DNA from: an uncultured Flavobacteriales bacterium
GTDB lineage: Bacteria; Bacteroidota; Bacteroidia; Flavobacteriales; BACL11
DNA: 64,000 nt
Assembly (NCBI GenBank): GCA_905181635.1
Contig: CAJIYM010000005.1
Coordinates: 114,981 to 178,980 of the forward strand
Direction: 5' to 3'
The position numbers and the translations under genes were made by a program. Of the stretch, positions 7,754 through 16,653 are shown one piece after another; the first letter of the stretch is position 1; each line of letters opens with the position of its first letter. A model generated the notes under the pieces. The model was not told the origin of the DNA and did not search any database. It saw only the letters and a program-made list of their open reading frames with translations.

Positions 7754-9649
7754 TTAGTAAGCTCTTGCTTTATTTCCTTCCATATAATTCATAAAAGCTT
7801 TGTTTACCACCTTCACCCCGCCTGGAGTTGGGTAATTTCCTGTAAAGTACCAATCCCCTTTATGGTCAGGACAAGATCCATGTAAATCAGAAATAGATTG
7901 ATAAATAATCTTTACCTTAGCCTTTGTATTTTTAGGAGTTAACAATTCACCAATCTTCACTGAAATTTCTTCTGCAGTAAAAGGATTGTATATTTCCTGA
8001 ATATAATTTACCATTAACTCTTTTGATAAAAATGCTTGTGCTTTACATTTATCGTATACAGTTGTAAGAATGTGCTCTTGCTCAGTGTCTTTTAATAATT
8101 CAACAGCTGCATTAAAGGCAATAAAATCACCCATTTTTGCCATATCAATCCCATAACAATCAGGGTATCTAATCTGTGGTGCTGATGAAACAACAATAAT
8201 TTTTTTAGGTCCTAATCTATCTAAAATTCTAATAATAGATTGCTTTAGAGTTGTTCCTCTTACGATACTATCATCAATCATCACTAGATTATCAGTATTT
8301 TTGACTGTTCCATAAGTAATGTCATAAACATGAGCTACTAAATCGTTCCTGCTTTCGTCAGAGGCAATAAAGGTTCTCAACTTAGCGTCTTTAATTGCAA
8401 TTTTTTCAGCTCTTGGAGAAATCTCCATAATTTTCGAAATTTCATCATGGCAAGGATTATTTCCTAATTCCTGAATCTTTTTGGTTTTTACTTTATTTAA
8501 ATAAGCATGGCAACCTTTTAATAGTCCAAAATATGAAACCTCTGCAGTATTTGGAATATAAGAAAATACTGTGTTTTTCACATCATTATCAATTGACTCT
8601 AATACCTTAGGGAAAATACGTCTACCGAGTTCTAGTCTCTCCTTATAGATACCGGCATCATTTCCTCTTGAAAAATAAATGCGTTCAAACGAACATGATT
8701 TCCTTTCTAATGGCTCTCTTACTTGTTTTTCTTCAACCTTCCCGTCTTTTTTAATGATAAGAGCATGTCCTCTTTTTATTTCCTTAACATCATCAATATT
8801 TACATCAAAAGAAGTTTGTATCACTGACCTTTCAGAAGCAACCACAACAATTTCATCATCTTTGTAGTAATATGCTGGACGTATTGCATTTGGATCTCTC
8901 AATGCAAAAGCATCCCCATGCCCCATTAGCCCACACATAACATAACCTCCATCCCAGTATTTTGCAGATTGAGTTAAGATATCTTGAACATCTAATTCAT
9001 CTTCAATTACATTTGTAATCTCTTTTTTAGTAAACTTATCTTTGTGTTTGTAGTAAATTTCATCATTTGCTTCGTCTAAGAAATGCCCAATTTTTTCCAA
9101 AATTGTTACTGTATCTGCTTTCTTTTTCGGATGCTGACCCAAATCGACTAATTGCTGAAAAAGCTCATCAACATTTGTCATATTAAAGTTTCCTGCCAAA
9201 ACTAAGTTTCGAGTTTTCCAATTACTTTGTCTTAAAAAAGGATGGCATTGCTCTATTGTGTTCCCACCAAAAGTACCGTAACGCAAGTGTCCTAAAAATA
9301 ACTCACCTGTAAAAGGCATATTTTCTTTCATCCACTGAGGATCTTTTAATTTTTCTGGATCATTCTTCTCTAACTCAATAAACCTTTTATTTACTTGCTT
9401 AAATACATCCTGAATTGGATTAGTTGCTACTGACCTTTTTCTACTAATATACCTTTTACCAGGATCTACATCTAACTTTATGTTGGCCAATCCAACTCCA
9501 TCTTGCCCTCTATTGTGTTGTTTTTCCATCAATAAATACATCTTGTTTAAGCCATAAAGCGAACTACCATATTTTTCTTGGTAATAAGATAAAGGCTTAA
9601 GTAATCTAAGCATTGCTACTCCACATTCATGTTTTATTGAATCACTCAT
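7754..9649 (-). CDS. purF: Amidophosphoribosyltransferase (PurF family, long Bacteroidota form)
   Basis: A 631-residue class II glutamine amidotransferase fused to a phosphoribosyltransferase domain; PurF makes phosphoribosylamine in the first step of purine synthesis. C9 in MSDSIKHECGVAM would be the N-terminal nucleophile after removal of an 8-residue propeptide. HNRGQDGVG and GNFNMTN are glutaminase motifs, and VMIDDSIVRGTT (about residues 455-467) is the PRPP-binding loop. It is about 130 residues longer than E. coli PurF, with extra charged segments in the glutaminase half; I recall such long forms in Bacteroidota. A paralogue with another role cannot be excluded. Confidence 0.87.
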   Translation of the reverse strand: MSDSIKHECGVAMLRLLKPLSYYQEKYGSSLYGLNKMYLLMEKQHNRGQDGVGLANIKLDVDPGKRYISRKRSVATNPIQDVFKQVNKRFIELEKNDPEKLKDPQWMKENMPFTGELFLGHLRYGTFGGNTIEQCHPFLRQSNWKTRNLVLAGNFNMTNVDELFQQLVDLGQHPKKKADTVTILEKIGHFLDEANDEIYYKHKDKFTKKEITNVIEDELDVQDILTQSAKYWDGGYVMCGLMGHGDAFALRDPNAIRPAYYYKDDEIVVVASERSVIQTSFDVNIDDVKEIKRGHALIIKKDGKVEEKQVREPLERKSCSFERIYFSRGNDAGIYKERLELGRRIFPKVLESIDNDVKNTVFSYIPNTAEVSYFGLLKGCHAYLNKVKTKKIQELGNNPCHDEISKIMEISPRAEKIAIKDAKLRTFIASDESRNDLVAHVYDITYGTVKNTDNLVMIDDSIVRGTTLKQSIIRILDRLGPKKIIVVSSAPQIRYPDCYGIDMAKMGDFIAFNAAVELLKDTEQEHILTTVYDKCKAQAFLSKELMVNYIQEIYNPFTAEEISVKIGELLTPKNTKAKVKIIYQSISDLHGSCPDHKGDWYFTGNYPTPGGVKVVNKAFMNYMEGNKARAY

Positions 9650-9680
9650 GGTATTATTTTTAGGAATGCGAAATTACAGA

Positions 9681-9914
9681 TTATTGCGCTAATATTTTCA
9701 TTAATCCATTAATACCTGGGTTTGTAAAACTCACTCCATCCACCATTAGTGTTGGGATTACTCTTTTACCGTTATTTATTTCTTCAACTAGAGCAATAGC
9801 CTGTTGATTATCAGTAATATCAATATATTCAAATTCAACTCCTTTAGAGTCTAAAAATCTTTTTGCAATTACGCAATCTGAGCACCAATCTGCTCCATAC
9901 ACTTTAATGTTCAT
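9681..9914 (-). CDS. Glutaredoxin-like redox protein
   Basis: A 77-residue thioredoxin-fold protein. The redox motif is C11-S-D-C14 in GADWCSDC, with a cis-proline motif RVIPTL further on. Its size and layout resemble NrdH/Grx-type small redoxins, which reduce disulfides using glutathione or thioredoxin reductase. The ATG overlaps the end of the upstream 92-residue gene by 11 bases, so it is the last gene of a three-gene minus-strand unit with the DUF6695 protein. The partner protein is unknown. Confidence 0.85.
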   Translation of the reverse strand: MNIKVYGADWCSDCVIAKRFLDSKGVEFEYIDITDNQQAIALVEEINNGKRVIPTLMVDGVSFTNPGINGLMKILAQ

Positions 9915-10182
9915 AATGATAAAATTTATAAGTTATTTCGTTTTGTATTATTGTACATTCCTTGCAATGCGAAAGAAAGGTGAATTTATAATCAATATGT
10001 AAATCAAAAGCACTGTTATCGACTGTAAATATTCTATCACATTCTAATTTTCCATCTGGTGAAAATCTTTGAATTCTATATTTATTTTTCTCATCAGTAA
10101 TAAAAAACCAAGAACCAGAACCAACTGTACCACTTAGCCATTGCGCTTTGTCAGGAATATTAATATCTTTCTTAGATTTCAT
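9904..10182 (-). CDS. Small conserved protein downstream of DUF6695
   Basis: A 92-residue soluble protein of unknown function. The middle reads AQWLSGTVGSGSWFFI, then KYRIQRFSPDGKLECDRIF, and the end has SHCKECTIIQNEITYKF with a CxxC pair that might bind metal. It starts 2 bases after the DUF6695 stop in a different frame and overlaps the glutaredoxin gene by 11 bases. It may be a partner of DUF6695, or the detached C-terminal part of an originally longer DUF6695 protein. The sequence alone does not decide. Confidence 0.65.
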   Translation of the reverse strand: MKSKKDINIPDKAQWLSGTVGSGSWFFITDEKNKYRIQRFSPDGKLECDRIFTVDNSAFDLHIDYKFTFLSHCKECTIIQNEITYKFYHYEH

Positions 10183-10184
10183 AG

Positions 10185-10838
10185 CTATATACTTTCAATA
10201 CTAGTAAAATATGATTTTATGTGGCTTTTCTTTATTTGTCTATAATTTTTCACTCCCATAACATAATAATTAGAATTTGCGATGCTAATGTTCCTCTTAG
10301 GAGATGGAGACAAACAAAAAGGATATTTTAATCTAAATCTAGTAATCCAATGTGGTTTTGAAGCAAGCATTATTGTGGTAACAAATCTTGAGCAATTAGT
10401 ACCTGTCGGAACTATTGGGCCATATGAAATTAATCCCATTTTTTGTATCTCCTTAGCTTTTTCATAAGCCTTATTGAAATCAATATTTTTTAAAATTGAA
10501 GCATATAGTTTACCGTGTCCGTGCGTAGCCTTTAAATTAGATATCTCTAATAATATCTCCTCAATATTATCAATTGAATTGTCTGAAATTATAGGTTTAG
10601 ATTTCAGCAATATATCCGGATCTGTTTCTAAGTCTCTTACTCTACCATATCCAAATGGACTATGATATCTACCAAAATCAAAATAATTTATTTGATTCTT
10701 AGCTGAATTTACTAAAATTAAAGCTGAATGTCCTACCCTATATTTTCCATTAGTCGAAAACACTTTGTCATACCATGCGCCTGCAGCTGCAACCATGCCT
10801 TCGGGCCAAGCAAGTACGATTATAAAGTCTTTTTGCAT
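10185..10838 (-). CDS. DUF6695 family protein
   Basis: A 217-residue protein recognised as DUF6695 by FIIVLAWPEGMV, KYRVGHSALILV, YFDFGRYHSPFGYGRVRD, ATHGHGKLYAS and GTNCSRFVTTIM. The spaced histidine (GHSALIL) and cysteine (TNCSRF) look like an NlpC/P60- or LRAT-like permuted cysteine hydrolase arrangement, but that is inference. There is no signal peptide. It leads the cluster with the 92-residue protein and the glutaredoxin. A substrate cannot be given. Confidence 0.72.
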   Translation of the reverse strand: MQKDFIIVLAWPEGMVAAAGAWYDKVFSTNGKYRVGHSALILVNSAKNQINYFDFGRYHSPFGYGRVRDLETDPDILLKSKPIISDNSIDNIEEILLEISNLKATHGHGKLYASILKNIDFNKAYEKAKEIQKMGLISYGPIVPTGTNCSRFVTTIMLASKPHWITRFRLKYPFCLSPSPKRNISIANSNYYVMGVKNYRQIKKSHIKSYFTSIESI

Positions 10839-10907
10839 TCTGTAAAAATAAAAAAAATAGCAAATTAATACCTTGCAATATTTAAAACTTTAAAAGTTAA
10901 ATATATA

Positions 10908-11390
10908 TTATATTATCTTTTTTATTTTCTCGATAATTTCAGAAACTGCAGGGCAAACTTCTACATTCTTTTCAGTTAATTTTAGCAATTGACTTTGTCT
11001 AATTCTATTTGTATGTGGGAATTCACGGCAGGCCTTTGGCCTAACATCATAAATAGAACATCGGTTATCGCTTCCTAAAAAAATACAGGGGACAGATTTA
11101 AGAACATAATCCTTATCCTCATCGATTCTTAAGTACTTGCCTGCAAATACTGATGGTTTAATTTTTAAATGATTAGCAACTCTACTAATATCCTTGTCCG
11201 TAAATAAAGGCCCTGTATTGTTACAGCAGTTTGCACACTTCAAGCAATCGGTACAGGAAAAAATCTCATCATGTAAAGGGTGAATAAGTTTATCCAACAC
11301 TTTAGATTTTACTTTTTTTAAACGATTAAAGAGCTTCTTATTTTCTTTGCGCTTTAATATTACTTGCTCTTTATGTTGAGCTAAATTCAT
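10908..11390 (-). CDS. YkgJ-type cysteine-cluster protein
   Basis: A 160-residue protein with the zinc/iron-chelating YkgJ domain. Cysteines occur as CTDCLKCANCCNN, then VPCIFLG, RCSIYD, KACREFPH and EVCPAV. The family binds a metal; its reaction is not established. The basic N-terminal 40 residues are probably helical. Its ATG overlaps the aminotransferase stop by one base (TAATG), so the two genes are coupled. Confidence 0.83.
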   Translation of the reverse strand: MNLAQHKEQVILKRKENKKLFNRLKKVKSKVLDKLIHPLHDEIFSCTDCLKCANCCNNTGPLFTDKDISRVANHLKIKPSVFAGKYLRIDEDKDYVLKSVPCIFLGSDNRCSIYDVRPKACREFPHTNRIRQSQLLKLTEKNVEVCPAVSEIIEKIKKII

Positions 11391-12589
11391 TAACTTATTT
11401 TTCCATTATATAACTTAAGTGCTGCAGCCAAAATGGTTATCGATTTCTGTAATGATTTTTTATTTAACACATAAGCAATACGTACTTGATTTGTACCAAT
11501 ATTAGGTGTTGCATAAAAGCCTGCAGCAGGAGCTATCATTATAGTTTCTCCATCTAATTCAAAATCTTCCAATAACCACTGAGCAAATTTATCAGCATCA
11601 TCAACAGGAAGCTCTGCAATAGCATAAAAAGCACCAGTTGGTTTTGGGCAAAATACACCTTCAATTTTATTTAACCCTTCTACTAGCAAATCTCTTCTAC
11701 TTACATATTCTGCGCTTACTTCTTCAAAATAAGAAATATCTGTTTTTAAGGCTGCTTCGCCAGCAATTTGCCCAAATGTAGGTGGTGATAATCTTGCTTG
11801 CGCAAACTTCATTACAGCTGCCATTAAAACCTTGTTTTTAGAAACTATACACCCCACTCTAATTCCACACATAGAATATCTCTTTGAGGTAGAATCAATT
11901 ACAATTGAATTCTCTTTCAAGCCTTCGATATTCAACACTGAATGATGCACATTTCCATCATAAGCAAATTCACGATATACTTCATCTGCAATAAGAAACA
12001 AGTCATGTTTTATCACAATATCTCTAAGAGTTTCTAATTCCTTTTTAGAATATAAATACCCAGTTGGGTTTCCGGGATTACATATAAGGATAGCTTTAGT
12101 ATTAGGTGTAATTAGTTTTTCAAATTCTTGTATTTTGGGCAATGCAAAACCATCATAAATTGATGTGGCAATTGGCTTAACCTTTACGCCTGCTGAAGTA
12201 GAAAAACCATTATAATTTGCGTAAAATGGTTCTGGAATAATAATTTCATCTCCAACATCAAGACAAGTATTTAAAGCAAACAAAAGAGCCTCAGAACCTC
12301 CTGTTGTTACAATTATATCGTCGTGATTAATTGCTATGCCTAAATTTTGGTAATATTTAGCTAGTCCTTTTCGATAACTCTCAAATCCTGCTGAATGAGA
12401 ATATTCTACTACTTTATCAGAAAAATTATGTATTGCTTCCAAAGCTAATTCAGGAGTTTTAATATCAGGCTGACCAATATTTAAATGATAAACTTTTTTC
12501 CCATCTTTTTTTGCTTTTTCAGAAAATGGCACCAACTTTCTTATTGGTGACTCTGGCATATTAATTCCCTTCTTTGATATTTTTGGCAT
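11390..12589 (-). CDS. Fold-type I aminotransferase (AspC/AlaT-like)
   Basis: A 399-residue PLP aminotransferase. Motifs are VYHLNIGQPDIKTPE near the N-terminus, LICNPGNPTGYLYSKKE, IADEVYREFAYDG, STSKRYSMCGIRVGC with the PLP lysine, and GTNQVRIAYVL with the substrate arginine. Transfer between an amino acid and a 2-oxo acid is likely, but the exact substrate is not decidable. An ATG at 12622 lies inside the terminator hairpin of the preceding gene; the ATG at 12589 (MPKISKKGINMPESPIRKL) gives the usual start and is chosen. Coupled to the YkgJ gene by a TAATG overlap. Confidence 0.9.
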   Translation of the reverse strand: MPKISKKGINMPESPIRKLVPFSEKAKKDGKKVYHLNIGQPDIKTPELALEAIHNFSDKVVEYSHSAGFESYRKGLAKYYQNLGIAINHDDIIVTTGGSEALLFALNTCLDVGDEIIIPEPFYANYNGFSTSAGVKVKPIATSIYDGFALPKIQEFEKLITPNTKAILICNPGNPTGYLYSKKELETLRDIVIKHDLFLIADEVYREFAYDGNVHHSVLNIEGLKENSIVIDSTSKRYSMCGIRVGCIVSKNKVLMAAVMKFAQARLSPPTFGQIAGEAALKTDISYFEEVSAEYVSRRDLLVEGLNKIEGVFCPKPTGAFYAIAELPVDDADKFAQWLLEDFELDGETIMIAPAAGFYATPNIGTNQVRIAYVLNKKSLQKSITILAAALKLYNGKIS

Positions 12590-12605
12590 TATTGTAAAAT
12601 TTTTA

Positions 12606-12634
12606 TAAAAAAACACCCTCATAAATGAGGGTGC
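12606..12634 (-). terminator. Terminator after the DUF1573 gene
   Basis: On the minus strand, CACCCTCAT, TT, ATGAGGGTG forms a perfect 9-bp stem followed by seven T. It lies 27 bases after the DUF1573 stop and separates that gene from the aminotransferase. Confidence 0.88.
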
Positions 12635-12660
12635 TAATGTCGTAATATATTTTGAATTAC

Positions 12661-13131
12661 TTATTTCTTTTCTAAAGGAGATCCTTCCGTTTTTCTTAAT
12701 GGAGCAGTCTCTTCTTTTGGAGCAGGATTAACCTCACCTTTAATTGTTAAGATAACAGGCTTCTTACTAGCATTAGTAGTTAAAGTAATTGTTTTTGTGA
12801 ATTTTCCTACTCTATTAGTTGCATACTTTACACCAATTTCAGCTGTAACTCCAGGAGCAATAGGTTCTCTTGGCCATGTTGGTACTGTGCAACCACAACT
12901 ACCTTTTGCATTTTTAATTAACAAAGGCTCAGTTCCATTATTCGTGAATACAAAACTTCTAGCACCGTCAGCATTGTGCTCAATCGTTCCATAATCCATA
13001 ACTTTCGATACAAAATCAATAGTTACATTAGTAGATTCTTCAGTTTTGGGTGCATCAGTATTTATAACATTTTGAGCATTTACCAGGGTAAATCCTGTTA
13101 CAATTGCTAGAGATAAAAGTAATTTTCTCAT
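12661..13131 (-). CDS. Secreted DUF1573 protein
   Basis: A 156-residue protein with a signal peptide (MRKLLLSLAIVTGFTLVNAQ) and one immunoglobulin-like DUF1573 domain: MDYGTIEHNADGARSF, NNGTEPLLI, NAKGSCGCTVPTWP and a GKFTKTITLTTNA strand. DUF1573 proteins are common exported proteins in Bacteroidota with no settled function; the fold resembles ASH/MSP domains. The C-terminal tail is rich in Pro, Glu and Lys. It is monocistronic, with a good promoter and a strong terminator. No lipobox is visible. Confidence 0.88.
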   Translation of the reverse strand: MRKLLLSLAIVTGFTLVNAQNVINTDAPKTEESTNVTIDFVSKVMDYGTIEHNADGARSFVFTNNGTEPLLIKNAKGSCGCTVPTWPREPIAPGVTAEIGVKYATNRVGKFTKTITLTTNASKKPVILTIKGEVNPAPKEETAPLRKTEGSPLEKK

Positions 13132-13167
13132 TTCTTTTTTTTAAGTTAATTTTCAAATAGTGAACGG

Positions 13168-13198
13168 CAAATCTAACAAAATATTTTATTTATACAAA
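13168..13198 (-). promoter_or_regulatory. Bacteroidota promoter for the DUF1573 gene
   Basis: On the minus strand, TTTG (13198-13195), a 19-base spacer, then TAGATTTG (13175-13168) matches both elements of the Bacteroidota sigma factor promoter (TTTG / TAnnTTTG). It precedes the ATG by 36 bases and is one of the two best promoters in the window. Confidence 0.7.
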
Positions 13199-13236
13199 TA
13201 AGATATTACATGAAATCCTCAGAATATTAGAATGTG

Positions 13237-13244
13237 TAGATTTG
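13237..13244 (+). promoter_or_regulatory. -7 box (TAGATTTG) for valS
   Basis: TAGATTTG fits TAnnTTTG and is 21 bases before the valS ATG, in the divergent gap with the DUF1573 gene. The -33 element is weak. Confidence 0.5.
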
Positions 13245-13265
13245 CAATTTACAAATAAAACTTAA

Positions 13266-15875
13266 ATGAGCATTCCAAAAACATACAACCCCAGAAATAC
13301 TGAAGATAAATGGTACGCCCACTGGATTCAAAAAGGCTATTTCAATTCGTCTCCTGATGATCGTGAGGCTTATACTATTGTAATTCCTCCGCCAAACGTA
13401 ACAGGTGTTTTACACATGGGTCACATGTTAAACAATACTTTGCAAGACGTAATGGTAAGGCGTGCTCGTATGATGGGGTTTAATGCTTGTTGGGTGCCAG
13501 GCACTGATCATGCTTCAATTGCCACAGAAGCAAAAGTAGTGCAGAAACTAGCAAAAGAAGGTATCCAAAAAAATGACCTAACAAGAAATGAATTCTTAGA
13601 GCATGCTTTTGATTGGAAAGAAAAACATGGAGGAATAATTCTGGAACAACTAAAAAAATTAGGAGCTTCATGCGATTGGGATCGAACGAAGTTCACAATG
13701 GATGATGAAATGAGTGAATCTGTAATTAAAGTTTTTGTTGACTTACATCAAAAAGGACTTATTTACAGAGGCGTGCGTATGGTAAATTGGGATCCATCTG
13801 CACAAACAGCTTTGTCAGATGAAGAGGTAATACACAAAGAAGTAAATTCAAAACTCTACTATATTAAATATAAAATTGAAGGAATTAATGAAACAATAAC
13901 AATTGCTACCACTAGACCAGAAACTATTTTAGGGGATTCAGCAATTTGTGTGAATCCTAATGATGAACGATACACACACTTAAAAGATAAAAAAGCAATT
14001 GTCCCTTTAGTAGATAGAGCTATCCCTATTATCTTTGATGAATATGTCGATATGGAATTCGGAACAGGGGCATTAAAAATTACTCCGGCACATGATATAA
14101 ATGACTATAAATTAGGATATAAGTATGGATTAAAAACAATTGATATCCTAAATGATGATGGTACTTTAAGTGAAAGTGCAAGCTTATATGTTGGGAAAGA
14201 TAGATTTGTAGTGAGAGAGAAAATTGCTTTGGACTTAAAAACTAAAGGCTGTTTAGTGAAAACAGAAGAATACCAAAATAAAGTTGGTTTTTCAGAAAGA
14301 ACAGATGCGGTGATTGAACCTAAGCTATCTATGCAATGGTTTTTTAAAATGGAATCCTTTTCAAAACCTGCGTTAGAACATGTAATGAATGATGATATTC
14401 AATTTCATCCTCCAAAATTTAAAAACACTTACAGGCATTGGATGGAAAATATTAAGGACTGGTGTGTGTCTCGTCAGCTTTGGTGGGGGCAACAGATTCC
14501 GGCCTATTTCTACGAAGACAATAAATACGTTGTTGCTGAGAATAAAGAAGACGCGTTAGCTTTAGCTCAAAAAGAGAGTCCGTCAGTAACTATGGATGAC
14601 TTAAAACAAGATTCAGATGTGCTAGACACCTGGTTCTCTTCTTGGCTATGGCCAATTTCTGTTTTTGATGGAATAAGAAACCCTAATAATGCAGAAATAA
14701 ATTACTACTACCCTACTAATGATTTAATTACAGGACCAGATATATTGTTCTTTTGGGTAGCTAGGATGGTTATGGCGGGTTATGAATATAGAGGGGAATT
14801 ACCATTTAAAAATGTTTATCTTACCGGAATAGTTCGAGATGATCAAGGTAGAAAAATGAGTAAAACATTAGGGAATTCACCTGACCCTATTGAGTTGATA
14901 ACAAAATATGGAGCTGATGGAGTAAGAGTGGGAATGCTGCTCTGTGCACCAGCAGGAAACGATATTCATTTTGATGAAGGGCTTTGTGAGCAAGGCCGTA
15001 ATTTCTCTAACAAAATATGGAATGCTTTTCGTTTAATTAAAGGATGGGAAGTATCTAATTGTAAGCAACCAGAAAGTTCAAAAATGGCCATAAATTGGTT
15101 TGAAAGCAAACTCAGTAAGACTATTAATGAAATTGACCAATCATATAGTAAATACAGAATTTCTGAAGCTTTAATGGGGACATATAAGTTGGTTTGGGAT
15201 GATTTCTGTTCATGGTACTTAGAAATAGTAAAGCCTAACTTCGGAAGCCCAATAGACAGCACTACATATGCTGAAACAATTAAGCAGCTAGAAAAAATAC
15301 TAAAACTATTACATCCTTTTATGCCTTTCCTATCAGAAGAAATATGGCATTTGATTGATAATAGAAAAGAAGACATTATTGTTGCAGATTGGCCAGTAGT
15401 AGGAATTGTAAACGAGCAGTTATTATCTGATTTTGAAAACACAAAAGAGTTGGTGGCGGGAATAAGAACAATAAGAAAACAGCAAAATATTGCAAATAAA
15501 GAACAACTAGAATTACTCGTTATTGAAAACCAAAAACCCAATACTAATTTAGATGCTATTGCTGCAAAACTAGGAAATATTTCAAGCATAAACACTACAC
15601 TTGGAAAACTAAATGGTGCTTTTAGTTTTATGATTAAGTCAAACGAATACTTTATCCCATTAGCTAGAAATATTGATGTTGCATTTGAAATTGAAAAACT
15701 ACAAAAAGAATTAGATTACACTATAGGCTTCTTAAAGTCGGTAGAAACGAAATTGAGCAATGAGCGCTTTGTCAATAACGCCCCTCAACAAGTAGTTGCA
15801 AACGAGAAAAATAAAATGACTGATGCAAAATCTAAAATTGAAATCATAGAAATTAAAATTAAGCATCTTTCTTAA
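13266..15875 (+). CDS. valS: Valyl-tRNA synthetase
   Basis: An 869-residue class I synthetase that charges tRNA-Val. The HIGH signature is HMGH at residues 50-53 in [13 protein letters not shown]. The KMSKS loop reads KMSKT at 530-534. The editing (CP1) domain carries [13 protein letters not shown] and the C-terminal 60 residues form the charged coiled-coil tRNA-binding arm. Full length. Its TAA overlaps the ATG of the next gene by one base. No T-box or other leader is visible in the short 5' region. Confidence 0.98.
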   Translation: MSIPKTYNPRNTEDKWYAHWIQKGYFNSSPDDREAYTIVIPPPNVTGVLHMGHMLNNTLQDVMVRRARMMGFNACWVPGTDHASIATEAKVVQKLAKEGIQKNDLTRNEFLEHAFDWKEKHGGIILEQLKKLGASCDWDRTKFTMDDEMSESVIKVFVDLHQKGLIYRGVRMVNWDPSAQTALSDEEVIHKEVNSKLYYIKYKIEGINETITIATTRPETILGDSAICVNPNDERYTHLKDKKAIVPLVDRAIPIIFDEYVDMEFGTGALKITPAHDINDYKLGYKYGLKTIDILNDDGTLSESASLYVGKDRFVVREKIALDLKTKGCLVKTEEYQNKVGFSERTDAVIEPKLSMQWFFKMESFSKPALEHVMNDDIQFHPPKFKNTYRHWMENIKDWCVSRQLWWGQQIPAYFYEDNKYVVAENKEDALALAQKESPSVTMDDLKQDSDVLDTWFSSWLWPISVFDGIRNPNNAEINYYYPTNDLITGPDILFFWVARMVMAGYEYRGELPFKNVYLTGIVRDDQGRKMSKTLGNSPDPIELITKYGADGVRVGMLLCAPAGNDIHFDEGLCEQGRNFSNKIWNAFRLIKGWEVSNCKQPESSKMAINWFESKLSKTINEIDQSYSKYRISEALMGTYKLVWDDFCSWYLEIVKPNFGSPIDSTTYAETIKQLEKILKLLHPFMPFLSEEIWHLIDNRKEDIIVADWPVVGIVNEQLLSDFENTKELVAGIRTIRKQQNIANKEQLELLVIENQKPNTNLDAIAAKLGNISSINTTLGKLNGAFSFMIKSNEYFIPLARNIDVAFEIEKLQKELDYTIGFLKSVETKLSNERFVNNAPQQVVANEKNKMTDAKSKIEIIEIKIKHLS

Positions 15876-16591
15876 TGAAAAAAAAAATATTAGTATTATT
15901 TTTATTATGTACTTCTTTTTGCTTTGCTCAGAAGAGTAATTCTAAGAAAAAATACTTGTCAGGTAATTTTGATTTAGGACTTAATTTTACAAAAAATACA
16001 GAAGAAACTTTTCAGCTGAATAGCATCTTTGATCTTAATTATAAATTAAAAAATCATACACTGACGCTTAATAATAACATTGCTTTTATAAGTAAGACTG
16101 GCCAAGAAGAATTGTTAAATAAAGGAAAGCAGGATTTAAAATACGAATTGACTTCTAAAAACTTAAACATTAGATTCTTAATTCAAAATTTATACGATAT
16201 TGATAAAAAAATTAAAAACCGATTTACTACAGGCGTTGGAGTGTCCTATAATTTATTTGATAAAAAATCTGTTAATTTAGGAATAACGATACAAAGAGAA
16301 AAAGAAAATGTGTTGGGAAGAGATGAGAAATTACAAAAAAGACTCAACTCAAACATCCTTTTTACCAAAAAAATTAAGGAATCTATAGCTGTTACTTTAA
16401 AAAATAGTTATCAGCCAAATTTAGATAGTTTTGGCGACTTCAGATGGATTAGTAATCTTTCAGTAAGACTGAATTTAAGTACTCAATTTTTATTAAGCAT
16501 TAATACTAATTTCAATTATGATAGCGAGCCTGAAACAGGAGTCCCGGAATCAGACTATCAGTTAATTAATAATCTCTCTTATTCTTTTTAG
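15875..16591 (+). CDS. DUF481-like outer-membrane beta-barrel protein
   Basis: A 238-residue protein with a signal peptide (about residues 1-19, ending FCFAQ) and alternating amphipathic strands through to a terminal aromatic residue (NNLSYSF), the usual pattern of an outer-membrane barrel. Strands such as FDLGLNFTKNTEET and NLSVRLNLSTQFLLSINTN resemble DUF481 proteins. The function of DUF481 is unknown. The ATG overlaps the valS stop (TAATG), so expression is probably coupled to valS although no functional link is evident. Confidence 0.72.
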   Translation: MKKKILVLFLLCTSFCFAQKSNSKKKYLSGNFDLGLNFTKNTEETFQLNSIFDLNYKLKNHTLTLNNNIAFISKTGQEELLNKGKQDLKYELTSKNLNIRFLIQNLYDIDKKIKNRFTTGVGVSYNLFDKKSVNLGITIQREKENVLGRDEKLQKRLNSNILFTKKIKESIAVTLKNSYQPNLDSFGDFRWISNLSVRLNLSTQFLLSINTNFNYDSEPETGVPESDYQLINNLSYSF

Positions 16592-16653
16592 AAAGCCAGT
16601 AAACAAAACCTTTCACTCTATGATAAGCTGATAAAAATAATTAAAATAAGAAA

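Noticed and set aside
12590..12622. Upstream ATG start for the aminotransferase at 12622
   Set aside because: It falls inside the terminator hairpin of the preceding gene, and the ATG at 12589 gives the normal family N-terminus.
13132..13265. T-box or other amino-acid leader before valS
   Set aside because: The segment is short, shared with a divergent gene and has no specifier stem or antiterminator; only promoter elements are visible.
14966..15595. A 209-residue open frame antisense to valS
   Set aside because: It lies wholly inside a clear valS coding region, has low-complexity serine-rich sequence and matches no family; it is a shadow frame.
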